This document shows positions 33,601 through 43,515 of a DNA stretch of 64,000 nt, piece by piece. The stretch covers positions 53,012,090 through 53,076,089 of the forward strand of contig NC_079209.1 of the NCBI RefSeq assembly GCF_026745355.1, in the 5' to 3' direction. A program made the position numbers and the translations under genes. Source of the stretch: Beta vulgaris subsp. vulgaris. Taxonomy: Eukaryota > Streptophyta > Magnoliopsida > Caryophyllales > Amaranthaceae. The notes under the pieces were generated by a model, which saw only the letters and a program-made list of their open reading frames with translations, had not been told where the DNA came from and made no database searches. The stretch's first letter is position 1. Every line of letters starts with the position of its first letter.

Positions 33601-35929
33601 GAAAATCTCGACACGCTTAAAAATGGATTGAGTCATTAGTGTCAAGAATTCGTTTCATACTTAACATGGAAACGAACATGATAAGAACACCAACTTTCTC
33701 TAGCCCTAATTGACATATATACAAGGCAAAGAAACATTGGTGTTAAACTTTGGGGCCTATGAGTACTAGTGGGAGGACCAAACCAACATTTATTGGATTG
33801 GAGGTTGGTTAATTTGTTGGTTAACTCGTTAGCTGGCTGGTCCTCAATGATGAAGACAATAGAGACATATAATTTTGGTTTTGTTGCATGTGCATTGAAA
33901 TTCATATTCACTTTTCACCTACCATGTAGACCTAAGACCTTTAACTTTAATTTGTGTCACTGGATATAGTTCAAAATTTTGAGGGTTTGTTACAGCGATA
34001 GCAAGAATTGTGGTTGATCAGGATTAGTTCATATATTGATATTCTAGTACTATATAGCAGTAAAATTTACCTTTGTTTCTTACTACTTTTATGTTGTATT
34101 TACAATTAGTTTGTGGAATAATATTGCAGATGTTAACTCTGTCAACTGAGAGGTTTCAAAAAATTCAGAAAGAAGCTCCAGTGGATTGCCAGAAATACTT
34201 GGTACAAGTGACCAAGTACCAAGCAGCCAAGAACTGCAAGGTAATAAATTACAAACAAAAAATAATAAAGAACCAAAATAATAGATTAATAATTTATAGA
34301 AAAATGATATATCTAGCACTTAGAATTGCATATAAAAAACATAAAAGTAAACATATTAAGCAATAACTAGAAATCGTCAACTACACTTGTTAGACACGTG
34401 ACTTTGATAAATTACTTAGTTAATACCGTTTTAGAACTTGTATATTATTTTTTTCTATTATATCTTATCGATACATAAATCTGTTGGAATATTGATTCAA
34501 ATTAGTGGGTGGTTAGTTACTAAGTACACTAACACATAAACTCTAATATGGTTAGTTACTAAGTACACTAACACAAGAATTCAAATTAGAGTTCTTGTGT
34601 TAGTGCACTTAGTGAGTTAATACTTAATATGGTCGCTCACTAAATATGATCATGGAAATTTTTTTCCTATTTGTAGTAAGTAGTTACTTTATTTAGTTAT
34701 ATAAGATTCTTCTTAATTTCTTATATACGTTATAAGTGGAATGAATATAACTTTTCTCCTCCTTTTCTTCTCTTCATTTTCTTATAAATTTTTACAAACC
34801 CAATAATTATAACCAATACATATCTAGGTTTGAATGTTTCATTATGTACTGAACTATCTATATTTTTCTATTCTGATGTCTGCATCGAAAACTATTTTTA
34901 TATTAAAACCACATTGAACTATATATAAATAGAATTTATTTTCCATTCAACTGAAAATTTATTCATATGAACGTTATATATAAACATATGAAAATATAAT
35001 ATTTTAATCCAATGATTGAAATCTAGACATTTATAATGGATTCGGAATAATTGTACCTGTTATAATATGCATAATTATTTGGACCATAGGTCTACACACG
35101 TCAAAGTTAGGACCATAAAATAAGTTGAAAATATATTTGTATCTTGTTGCAGGCATGGATTGTAGGAAAGTGGATCACACCAAGAGAGCAAAGTTGGGCA
35201 CCACGCGGGGCCCATTTTCATCAATTTGTGGTTCCACCAATCTTGCATTTTAGGAGAGATTGCACATATGGTGATCTTGCTGCCATGAAACTACCCCAAG
35301 ACGTCCAGGGTCTTGGCAGTTGTGAGGTAATTAGGCACCATTTATTCCACAAGTTACATACTAGTTCTACGTATGCATGCATGTTGTTACACCTACTATG
35401 GCTCCGGATGACAACCCGGTAGGTCAGGCCCGGAAATCATTTGCTTTGATTTGGTCTTTCGTCAGCTTAGAGCCTTAGATCCCTCTGGACTGGCTTATCA
35501 CAATTATTGTAAGGATGGCAATTGATAGGGTCTGAATAATAGGCTCTAGTCAATCGTTTTGCATATTCTATTTTATGTCGACTCATAACCTACCTACACA
35601 TGGTGTTTGAAAAATAGACCGTTATCTGTACCCATAATTATTTAATCATTTATCAATACGCCAAAATATATGTTATCGAATAGTTTTGTTTGACAATTGC
35701 ATATTAATTCACATACATAGATCATCTAGATATAAGTTGTTCTAACTTTTGGATTAAATGCATATACTTGCAGTACACGATGGACAGAGGAGTTGTTCAT
35801 GCTTGTCATGCTGGTGGAGTGGTTCATTCTCTAGAAGGTTGGACACACCACGAGGTTGGTGCCATTGATGTCGATAGAATTGATGTTGTGTGGAAGGCTG
35901 CTATGAAATACGGTTTCAAACCTGTTTAG
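24700..35929 (+). CDS. CER3: CER3/WAX2/YRE-type cuticular wax (alkane) synthesis protein, 11 exons
   Basis: Exons: 24700-24750, 25000-25220, 25346-25584, 26514-26733, 29648-29775, 31324-31580, 31964-32071, 32447-32653, 34130-34240, 35153-35326, 35774-35929. They sum to 1872 nt, 623 residues plus TAG; all introns are GT-AG and phases agree. The text matches the CER3/WAX2 branch rather than CER1 ([23 protein letters not shown] at about 455, [17 protein letters not shown] near the end); Arabidopsis CER3 is 632 residues. Residues 1-260 are a membrane fatty-acid-hydroxylase-type domain with hydrophobic helices and histidine clusters HRLLH (143-147), HSLHH (157-161), GHC (219) and HSLHH (246-250). 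The second half is the WAX2 C-terminal domain. In Arabidopsis, CER3 acts with CER1 at the ER to turn very-long-chain acyl-CoA into alkanes; CER3's own His clusters were reported as dispensable there. The gene looks intact. Large, transposon-filled introns stretch it to 11.2 kb. Confidence 0.95.
26181..26403 (-). mobile_element. tRNA-derived SINE in CER3 intron 3
   Basis: On the minus strand the right part reads GCCTAGTGGTAAGG (box A-like) and GGTTCAATCTCC (box B), the internal RNA polymerase III promoter of tRNA-derived SINEs. An 11-bp direct repeat TCCAAAAATAG brackets the segment (26170-26180 and 26404-26414). The 3' tail is not a clean poly(A). Confidence 0.6.
26777..27433. mobile_element. 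Mutator-like element carrying a gene fragment, CER3 intron 4
   Basis: The 657-bp element is flanked by an exact 9-bp duplication AATTAATTA (26768-26776 and 27434-27442), the size made by Mutator-like transposases. Its ends are long imperfect inverted repeats: left GGGCAAAATTAGCCTCAATA, right the complement of AGTGGCAAAAATTGCCTCAA, continuing about 100 bp. It lies wholly within intron 4. Its middle holds a degenerate GRF-zinc-finger-like coding fragment, so it fits the Pack-MULE pattern. Confidence 0.82.
27112..27275 (+). pseudogene. GRF-type zinc finger gene fragment inside the Mutator-like element
   Basis: From the ATG at about 27112 the frame reads [21 protein letters not shown] +1 shift then gives [14 protein letters not shown], a stop, and [10 protein letters not shown]. 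The spacing Cys-X2-Cys, then N-X-G-(K/R)-(R/X)-(F/C)-X-G-C-P is the shape of the plant GRF zinc finger, whose usual text has NPGRxFxxC. The frameshift and stop mean it is a dead fragment. Proteins of this class are common near plant MULEs, so capture is plausible but inferred. Confidence 0.5.
29053..29408. mobile_element. Mutator-like MITE, CER3 intron 4
   Basis: A 356-bp foldback element. Left end GGAAAATTTGTCAAAAAAAT, right end the complement (TTTTGACAAATTTTCC), with inverted similarity over about 120 bp (repeated AAAAAACC...TTTGCGAAAAAA text). The 9-bp duplication AAAAGATAA is exact (29044-29052 and 29409-29417). No real ORF. Confidence 0.88.
30427..30589. repeat. Tandem duplication, CER3 intron 5
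   Basis: Two adjacent copies of about 82 bp, each with ATCTTTAATAATTGAACA, AATAGAATTATA and GGACAACTCTAGCAATAT. They differ mainly in a central poly(T) run. Confidence 0.8.
30811..31019 (+). mobile_element. tRNA-derived SINE, CER3 intron 5
   Basis: The body starts GGATGAGGAGTTAGCTCATG with a box A (TTAGCTCATGTGGTAGA) and a box B (GGTTCGATCC) at tRNA-like spacing, then a tRNA-unrelated region, and ends in about 22 A. A 20-bp target duplication ACAAGAAATTAAAGAATAA (with one more A on the left) is intact at 30791-30810 and 31020-31039. The head resembles a tRNA gene but is not folded as a functional tRNA. The undamaged duplication suggests a fairly recent insertion. Confidence 0.92.
31699..31864. 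mobile_element. hAT-like MITE, CER3 intron 6
   Basis: 166 bp with ends TGGGAGCGGAACCA and the complement of CAGGGGCGGAACAT, bracketed by ATTCTGAG and ATTATGAG, an 8-bp target duplication with one mismatch. The CAGGGGCGGA terminus occurs in many plant hAT MITEs. Confidence 0.6.
33211..33634. repeat. Three-copy 139-bp tandem repeat, CER3 intron 8
   Basis: Copies start at 33211, 33350 and 33489, each beginning ATTGAGTCCCTTTAACAAC and ending near CGACACGCTTAAAAATGG; a partial fourth begins at 33627. The units differ by only a few bases. The sequence is non-coding and wholly intronic. Confidence 0.93.
34511..34616. repeat. Direct repeat and 25-bp hairpin, CER3 intron 9
   Basis: GGTTAGTTACTAAGTACACT occurs at 34511 and again at 34550. 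The second copy forms a hairpin with 34592-34616: ACTAAGTACACTAACACAAG pairs with its complement downstream (22 of 25 positions, 12-bp loop). Confidence 0.8.
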
Positions 35930-36266
35930 AGTTTGGAATATGCTCATGGATCAAACTGAATAATCAAAAGGGGAAAAATTGAACCCCAAAATTTCAATGA
36001 TCCAAGTTATTGCAAGTTTCCATTTCTTTTAGAAAAGCTCTTTTTTTTCAATTTTAATACTCTTTTAGGACTAGGTCTCAGCTTTATATTTATTGTATGT
36101 ATTTATGTACTCTCAGAAAAAAAAAAACAGGATGTTAGATGACAATACTAAAGTATTTTATTCATTCAATATAATTACCAATATTAGACACGGTATGGAA
36201 TCTATGATGTCAATATAAGTGTAGATTTGTTCAAAAGGAGGTTCCTAATTAACAATCCAATATGCA
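35930..36266 (+). other. Probable 3' UTR and downstream DNA of the CER3-type gene
   Basis: T-rich sequence after the TAG, with runs such as TTTTATTTATTGTATG-like text near 36090 and an A run at 36117-36127. Cleavage site not determinable. The next feature is the LTR element whose target duplication starts at 36267. Confidence 0.4.
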
Positions 36267-36271
36267 ATAAC

Positions 36272-36596
36272 TGTTGGTAAATTATAAAAAAACACAAAAT
36301 AAGGAAATGAAAAGGCATAGCGGCGGAAGAGTATGAAACTGATGCAATAAACTAAAATTTTTTTTTTTTTTCTCACTAATTGCATATCTAACTTACATTC
36401 AAGATACCTGCTATTATATAAGCATACAAGACACCTACGGTTAGACTTCCTAAGAGACTAATAACTAACTAGAGAGAAGTGGGGATAATAGTCCACCAAT
36501 TTCTCCACTCACTATACCCTTAACAACAAATTAAACTAACAAATAAGAAAACAAACTCCCTAATAAATTAATGCAACTAGTATTTGATTTACTCCA
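36272..36596 (-). repeat. 3' LTR of the short copia element
   Basis: 325 bp, matching 38709-39048 over phrases such as CATATCTAACTTACATTCAA, CACCTACGGTTAGACTTCCT and TTTCTCCACTCACTATACC. Confidence 0.88.
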
Positions 36597-36749
36597 ACAC
36601 TCTCCTTTGATTCAAACTGTTACCCCCATAATGTTAGATTGTTGCTGACTTCAACCATTCCATATAGCCATGGAATATACTGGCCCAATAAACACTTGTG
36701 AATATGAACTTTTGATTTTTTTTACTAACACTTGACTTCAAACATAGAA

Positions 36750-37726
36750 GAATTTGCCCTCTTCTTCAACCACACAACCACAAATACTTGACTTTAATGA
36801 ACACAAACTCATAATTTTAGAAGAGTTTGCTCTCGTCTTCTTCAACCTTTTGAGCAAAATTATTTTGTTGACCTTTCTCATCCCTTTCCTTATCCCAACA
36901 CCACTTTTTTGTGACCATACCTTTTGCAATAATAACACTGGATGTTTCTTCCAGCCGGAGGCACTTCACCTCGACCACCATGACCTCTTGCAAAACCATG
37001 ACCACGACCACCATAACCACCTCTACCTTGACCATTTAACTGCCACTCATCAGAATCTCTTACACTTGAAGACTTACATTGGACTTGGAATGCCTTGTCT
37101 TCCTCTACAACCTCACTTTACTTACCCAAGACTCATGAGCTAACAAAGAGCCCATTAACTCGTCAAAAGTATAATCAGACAAATCTTTTGACCCAACGAT
37201 TGCGGGAACTACATGTTTACAAACCCTATTCAAACTTTTTAAAACCTTACTCGCAACATCCTCACTACTAATATTTTCACCGTAAGACCTTATTTGACTT
37301 ACAATTTTAAGTTACTTTAGAAAAGTAACTTTGCACAAACTCTTTATCACGCATAACTAATTCTCCAAAATTACGACGGAGAGTTTGCAATCTCACTTTA
37401 ATCACTTTCTGATCACCTAAGTACTATTGTTTGAGTACCTCCCATGCCTCTTTTGCCGTCTTACTAGATGAAATTTGAGGAAACATTCCATCATCCACTG
37501 CCGATTGGATAATAAATAAGGCTTTCGCATTCCGTTTACGACTCTCACGCAAATTTTATCGTGTTTCGCTGGTGCCACCGGGGGTTCTTTCTGCCAATAC
37601 TCATCAATATCCCACAACTCTTGGGATTATAATATAGTTTGCATCTTGATACTCCACAAATGATACTTCTCACCCTTAAAGATTTAAATTAGGAGTTGAA
37701 AGGATGAATTGAATCTATTGTTTTCC
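36750..37726 (-). pseudogene. gag remnant, minus strand
   Basis: Minus-strand frames read MENNRFNSSFQ (start near 37726), LWDIDEYWQKEP, KALFIIQSAVDDGMFPQISS, TAKEAWEVL, QTLRRNFGELVM and, near 36935, a knuckle CYYCKRYGHK preceded by Gly/Arg/His-rich text. This is the order of a copia capsid protein with its zinc knuckle. Many stops; dead. Confidence 0.75.
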
Positions 37727-37847
37727 ATATTTTGAAACTACCTCACTGTGAGTACTCTTAATTTTTTTTGCACAAAAGAAACAAACGTAGTACTGCTTCT
37801 TTATTTTGAGAGCAATATTTTTTGGTAAGAGCTGTGTGTGTAAGTCC

Positions 37848-38655
37848 ATGGCAAACAATGTTGGTAATATGTCTTTCAACCCTTAATCCCAATTTCTAAG
37901 GGGGGAAATTATAATTTATGGAGTCTCAAGATGAAGACTTTGTTCAAGTCTCAAGAGTTGTAGGAGATGGTGGAGCAAGAGTATGAAGAACCTAAGGAGG
38001 CTCCGACTGAACATGATCAAAAATTGCGGGAAAATAACAAGAAAGTTGTGAAGGCTCTATTGTTTATCCAATTGGCATTCGATGATGAGATTTTCCCAAG
38101 AATTTCCACCGCGTCAACCTCCAAGCAAGCATGGAAGATTATCAAACAAGAGTATTATGGGATAAGAAGGTAATTACTGTAAAAATTACAAACTCTTCGT
38201 ACTCAATTTAAGAATTTATCTTTGACAAAGAAAGAATCGATTCAAGATTATATGTCTAAAGTGTCTTCAATTATTAGTCAAATGAAAATATATGGTGACA
38301 ATATCTCAAATGAGATGATTGTGGGTAAGGTGTTAAGGAGTCTTAATATTGAGTATAAATATATTGTAACTGCAATTATGGAGTCTAAATACCTATTAAC
38401 TTACTCATTTGGAGAGTTGATGAGCTCCTTGCTGGCTCATGAGGAGGGAATGGACAAAACTATGGATGAAAATGTCGATGAAAAAGCCTTCCAAGTTAAG
38501 GGAAAAATGGCAAAAATGATGTTGATCTTTTAAAGAGTTTTAACATGAATAATTGCAAAGTAACAGCTACTCCTATGAACACTAATGAAAAGTTACAGCG
38601 TGAAGACGACATAGAGAATGAAGAACTTGATGGTTGAAATTACTTGACACACACT
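37848..38655 (+). pseudogene. gag plus RT scrap of an inserted copia fragment, + strand
   Basis: From the ATG at 37848 (MANNVGNMSFNP) frames read NYNLWSLKMKTLFKSQELWE, MVEQEYEEPKEAP, FDDEIFPRIST, ESIQDYMSKV and YSFGELMSSLLAHEEGMDK, a copia gag. At 38533 this passes directly to FNMNNCKVTATPMNTNEKL and YLTHTRPG, which belong to the C-terminal part of copia RT. Protease, integrase and most of RT have been deleted between them. It lies opposite in direction to the LTRs around it. Confidence 0.75.
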
Positions 38656-38708
38656 CGACCCGGCATACTTTTTTTTTAGGATCGAACCTGGTATTTGCTC
38701 TGGTACCA

Positions 38709-39048
38709 TGTCGGTAAATTGTGAAAGACAAAAAATAAGGAAATGAAAAGGTATAGTAGCGGAATAGTATGAAACTGATGCAACAAACTGAAATTCTATT
38801 TTTGTTTTTATCACTAACTGCATATCTAACTTACATTCAAGATACCTATTATATAGGCACACAAGACACCTACGGTTAGACTTCCTAAGAGATTGAACGA
38901 AGTAACTGGAGATAAGTAGGGATAATGATGGTCCACCGATTTCTCCACTCACTATACCACTAACAACAAACTAAAAAATAACAAAACTGACATTAGAATA
39001 AGAAAACAAACTCCCTATATTAATGCAACTAGTATTTGAATCACTCCA
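38709..39048 (-). repeat. 5' LTR of the short copia element
   Basis: 340 bp, partner of 36272-36596. It carries a TATTATATAGG-like box on this strand and lies next to the primer site at 38696-38708. Confidence 0.88.
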
Positions 39049-39053
39049 ATAAC

Positions 39054-40104
39054 AAAATTAGGGTATCTGGAGTTTGGGGTAATGAGTTAGCTCCACATCT
39101 TGAACAAGTACTCGAACATCAACTACGCACATGCAATTCTTGGATCAATTTAATAAAATTTCTAAGCATTATTTAGCATCTAGTATATAGTTGGCCTTTA
39201 CATATACTATCTTTCAGAGAGCCTACTTTAAGCCGTATAAATTATACATGGGGTGCCTAACATTTATAGTCATTCTTTAATGGGTTAATTGACCTGTCTA
39301 ATGGGTATTCTGATCATGTGCACTAATTCTATCGTGCGCACGTCCTCAATCCTCATGATGAGCATTATGCACACGAGGAAAATATAATCACTTTAAATGA
39401 ACTATGCTCAATGCAGCAATCATTTAATTGAAATTGGATTTTGGGAAACTTTCTTTCTCCTTGATTTGGTTTGCATTTTATTTATTTTTCTAAAACTCTT
39501 CGCTTCTCTCTCCTAGTTTGTGTCTCCTCTTATTAATAGTTTTCTCTCTCATTATTTTCTATCTCTCATTTGTTTTATATTATTTTATTGCTTTATATAT
39601 ACGATATATTTTCCATTTTCTCTCTTTCTCTCTCTCTCTCCTGAAGTTTATTTATATAGATTGTATTATAATACGAGTTGATGGATTAGTATTTATTAAG
39701 AAGAGAAAATTAAGTATTATTTTATAAATAGAAATAGAGTGGGGGAGAAAAATATGTTCGGAAACTACATATAATAATAAGACCACGACAAAAATAAGAT
39801 TAAAAAAAACTAATCGAGACAAATAAAAAAATAAAAGTGTCCAAAGTATTCTAGGATTAAGAGATCATAAAAAGCTAATTTAAGTTCTTGGGTTAGATTT
39901 TCTCTATCGTTAGTGCCTATCTCTAATGAAGACCATGACCCATCTGGTAGATAAAGTTTTTTTTAATATAATATTATTATACTAGTTTTGAAGCTCGTGC
40001 ATTGCACAAGTTGTTGTTCATTTTATTTTTCTATAAATTTTTCTTAACAAATTAAGTTGATTTTTTTTTTTTGTGAAATGAGATTTTTCAAAACCATTAT
40101 ATTT
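39054..40104. other. Intergenic; possible Helitron 3' terminus
   Basis: No gene seen; AT-rich, with a CT-rich stretch near 39500-39640. At 39982 the + strand reads ACTAGTTTTGAAGCTCGTGCATTGCACAAG-type text: on the minus strand a GC hairpin followed by CTAG and T, the shape of a Helitron 3' end. The 5' TC end was not found. Confidence 0.4.
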
Positions 40105-40224
40105 ATATGTGAAAGACTCAAACTTGGATTATAATTTGGAAAATATCTTCCAGTTTTTTGTAAGAAAAATTACAGGAAGGAATTACTCCCCTATTGTGTT
40201 CTAACAGCCATACAAGCATTACAT

Positions 40225-40227
<3 letters not shown>

Positions 40228-40264
<37 letters not shown>
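40228..40264. repeat. (AT)n microsatellite in a copia LTR
   Basis: About 18 AT units inside the left LTR of the copia element at 40110. Absent from the partner LTR, so it expanded after insertion. Confidence 0.95.
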
Positions 40265-40267
<3 letters not shown>

Positions 40268-40489
40268 AAGCATTAAGAGAAAACCTACACCTATACAAGA
40301 GAGTTGTACATAGGACAAAAAAATACAGCCAAAACAACGGTCGTCATACTAAGTACAGGATCCTAGGAAGATGATCTACATTGGGAACATGATAGCAATA
40401 TGTTCTTTAGTCACACAAACAATAAATAACTTGTATATTCCAATACCCCCCCCCCCTCTCAAGTTGGACTTGTGGTAAACAATCCTAAC

Positions 40490-40774
40490 TTAAAACTGGA
40501 GATATTTTTGTTGCTGTTCACTGAAACACTTGGTCATGATATCAGCAACTTGCAGAAAAGATCTCACATGTAGCACATTAAGAAACCTAGTAGATAAATT
40601 CTCTCTCACATAGTGACAATCCACCTTGAGATGTTTGGTCCTTTCATGAAATATGTGATTATGAGCAGTGTATATAACAGATTCATTGTCACCGAACAAA
40701 TCAATAGGGGTAGGTATAGATACACTCAGGTAATTTGAAAAAATAAGATTAATTGGTATAATCCAAGGTTTCAA
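40490..40774 (-). pseudogene. copia RNase H remnant
   Basis: Reads DLFGDNESVIYTAHNHIFHERTKHL with VLHVRSFLQVADIMTK, the conserved C-terminal half of copia RNase H (the DN catalytic text and the ADIMTK motif). Confidence 0.85.
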
Positions 40775-41130
40775 TTATATGCATCATAAAATAATAAAAA
40801 TTCAAAGAAAAACCAAGAATCCAGATTTGGTCTGTGAGCAAGCCTTCAATCCAAACCATCTCACATGTGGTTTGGGACATACACTTGTATTCTGCTTCTG
40901 TGGAAGATTTTGAAACAGTCTTCTACTTCTTTGTCTTTCGTGATATGAGTGAGTTTCCAAGAAAAACATAATAGCTTGTCAATGATCTAGTACTGAAAGC
41001 ATAATTTGCCCAGTCTGAGTCACAAAAACCTATAAGCTTAAGATCATATTTGGATGGGTAGAACAATCCTTGATTAATAGTACCTGATAGGTACTTAATA
41101 ACATGAATGATAGCTTGAAAATGAGGTTTC

Positions 41131-42260
41131 CTAGATTATGCATGCCATGAACCGACTCAGTTGTTGGACTAAGTAAGATATGTCTGGTCTGGTCAAATTA
41201 AGGTAGAGCAGCTTGCGTATAATGCTTCTATATAGTTTAGCATCATCTAATACTTCTCCTTCATCAAGAGATAGTCTAATGCCCTTGGGAAAAAGGACAT
41301 TTGGTAGGTTTGCATCCATCTGTTCCTGTGCTCTTAAGAAGATCAATGATAAATTTCCCCTGATTGAGCATTATCCCTCTCTCATTTCTGGCAACCTCTA
41401 TGCCAATGAAGTATTTCATTTCACCAAGATCTTTTATGTTGAAAGCTTTATCAAGAGCACACTTCATTACTTCAATTTCACTCTCATCAGTGCCTATGAT
41501 GAGCAAGTCATCCACATATACAAGCACAAGAGTAATTTTGTCAAGTGTGTGCATAATTTAGAGTAACTAATCGTTCTTTGATTGTGTATAGCCATGGCTA
41601 ATCAGAATCTTGGTCAGCTTGAGATTCCATTGCCTTGATGTCTGTTTTAACCCGTATATGCTCCTTTTAAGTTTGCAAAACTGATCAAGAAACCCTTTGT
41701 GATAGCCTTTGGATCGTTTGATGTATACTTCTTCATCTAGATATCCATATAAAAAAGCATTGTTGATATCTAGATGATGAAGTTTCCAGATTTAAATACC
41801 AACTAAGCCAATCAAAGTTCTCATGGAGGTAAATTTGGCTAAAAGGGATAAGGTATGGTTGTAGTCTTTGCCTTCTACTTGCTTATCTCCCCTGGCAACA
41901 AGCTAAGCCTTGCCTTTAGTCTGTCTATTTCACCATTAGGCTTGAACTTCAACTTATATACCTATTTTGCTGTCAATGGCAACTTTTCCTTTAGGGAGAT
42001 ATGTAGGCTCCCATATATCATTGTTGTCCAAAGCATCAACTTCACTTTGCATTGCTTGAACCCAACCTTCATCTTTTGCAGCTTCAGTGTAGTGAAGGGG
42101 CTCCCTCACTCTCAAAACATTGTTGATATAGTTGATATAGTTGTCAGTGAAACAACCTTACTTCTTGATAGCTTCAATAGCTCCACAAGTTGTGTCTGTA
42201 TTGCTTGTGGTGTTCCTTCTTCCTGGTATCTCATAGACATAATCTTGCAATCTTGATGAT
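41131..42260 (-). pseudogene. copia reverse transcriptase remnant
   Basis: The clearest part, 41554-41276, reads LVLVYVDDLLIIGTDE with the YVDD catalytic box, then FNIKDLGEMKYFIGIEVARN. Next, 41346-41131 reads LYRSIIRKLLYLNLTRPDIS. Earlier RT text is spread over broken frames to about 42260. Typical copia RT order. Confidence 0.85.
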
Positions 42261-42616
42261 ATCTCACTGGTTTTAGATGATCTTCTAGGTAAAATTTAAT
42301 TTGCATCTATCATATCTTGATGTTCATGTCCATCATCTTGAATCTCTACTCCTTGCTCTCCTGTGTCATCAGTCTCAGGTTCACCTGTTTCTTCATCATT
42401 CACTTCATTAAGAATATTAGTAAGCTTTTCATAGTCTATTTCATCATTCTCACATTCACTATTACATACACTTTATATTTTGTGAAGTATGTGAGTTGGT
42501 ACTTGATTTGTAAAGTAAGGAAGGGACTACTTTTTCTTTGAAAACAACATCTCTATTGACAAAAACTTTTCTGCCAATTAGGCTAACCTAGAATCACATA
42601 TCTGATTGCTCTGGCA

Positions 42617-43345
42617 TCAAATTTGTCTCCCGACTTCTGATGTGGACTGGCATAACAGAGACAACCAATCATGTTTAAATGGTTGTAGTCTAGTTCTTGC
42701 TTTGTTAATCTGTTGTAGGGTTTCCCACTGTATGACAACACTTAGGAGAAGATTTATCAAGTGTGATGTTGCTAGGATGCACTCACTCCATAAGTATTTT
42801 GGCAACCCTGCATGTATTCTCAAGGCTCTTACTGTTTCAAGCAAGAATTTGCGTTTTCTTTCTACCCTAGCATTTTGTTGGGGTACTTATGGCACACTTC
42901 TTTGATGACTGATCTTTTAGCAAACATATGTTTGCACACATCTTGAAGAATCTAAGTTCCATTAACACCTTCTAAGAGTTTTAATCTTAGTGTGAAAATG
43001 GTTCTCAACATGGATGAAGAAATTTAAAAGTGTTCCTTTCACTTATTCTTTGTCAGAAAGCATTTGGGTCCAAGTGACTCTACTATGATCATCAATAATA
43101 GTTAGGAAATATTGTGCTCCGGTTAAACACTTTTTCCTATAAGAACCCCATAGATCCACATGTATAAGCTCAAAAATATTAGCAACAATAGATTTATTAG
43201 GACTAAAAGGTAACTTGTGGTGCTTAGCAAGAGCACAAATATCACAAAAGAAATCTTTAAGATTTTTACACTTGCAAAAAGCTAGATGCTGCATCTTGGA
43301 TATAGAAATGTGCCCTAATCTGGCATGGATAAGGTTCAAGTTCAC
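42617..43345 (-). pseudogene. copia integrase remnant
   Basis: 43345-43043 reads HARLGHISISKMQ, CDICALAKHHKLPF (the HHCC zinc-binding site) and IHVDLWGSYRKK, IDDHSRVTW (start of the catalytic core with its first Asp). 42844-42617 reads RALRIHAGLPKYLWSE, the usual continuation. Stops and gaps lie between. Confidence 0.85.
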
Positions 43346-43515
43346 TACATTTATTACAATTCACTACTGTTTCATTTCTTCCCTAGTTCAACTTAACTTC
43401 ATCATCTTTTCTTCCAGCCTTACTACTCTTCACCAGCTTATAAAGATCATTTTCCTTCCTTCCAAAACGGATGTTCTTCTGAATGGAAAGGTCCTGTAAC
43501 ACACATCCATCTTTG

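Larger units (their letters stand above)
36272..39048 (-). mobile_element. Short copia-type LTR element with two opposed gag remnants
   Basis: Left LTR 36272-36596 and right LTR 38709-39048 share TGT(T/C)GGTAAATT starts and ACTCCA ends. An exact 5-bp duplication ATAAC flanks the unit (36267-36271, 39049-39053). A primer site (TGGTACCAGAGCA on the minus strand, 38696-38708) abuts the right LTR, so the element runs on the minus strand. Its own gag remnant is at 37726-36750 (minus). A second, + strand gag joined to an RT/RNase H scrap lies between that gag and the primer site. There is no pol for the minus-strand element. At 2777 bp it is a rearranged, non-autonomous unit. Confidence 0.85.

Noticed and set aside
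33211..33634. Regularly spaced repeats, considered as a CRISPR array
   Set aside because: Units are 139 bp and fully tandem without unique spacers, in a plant intron.
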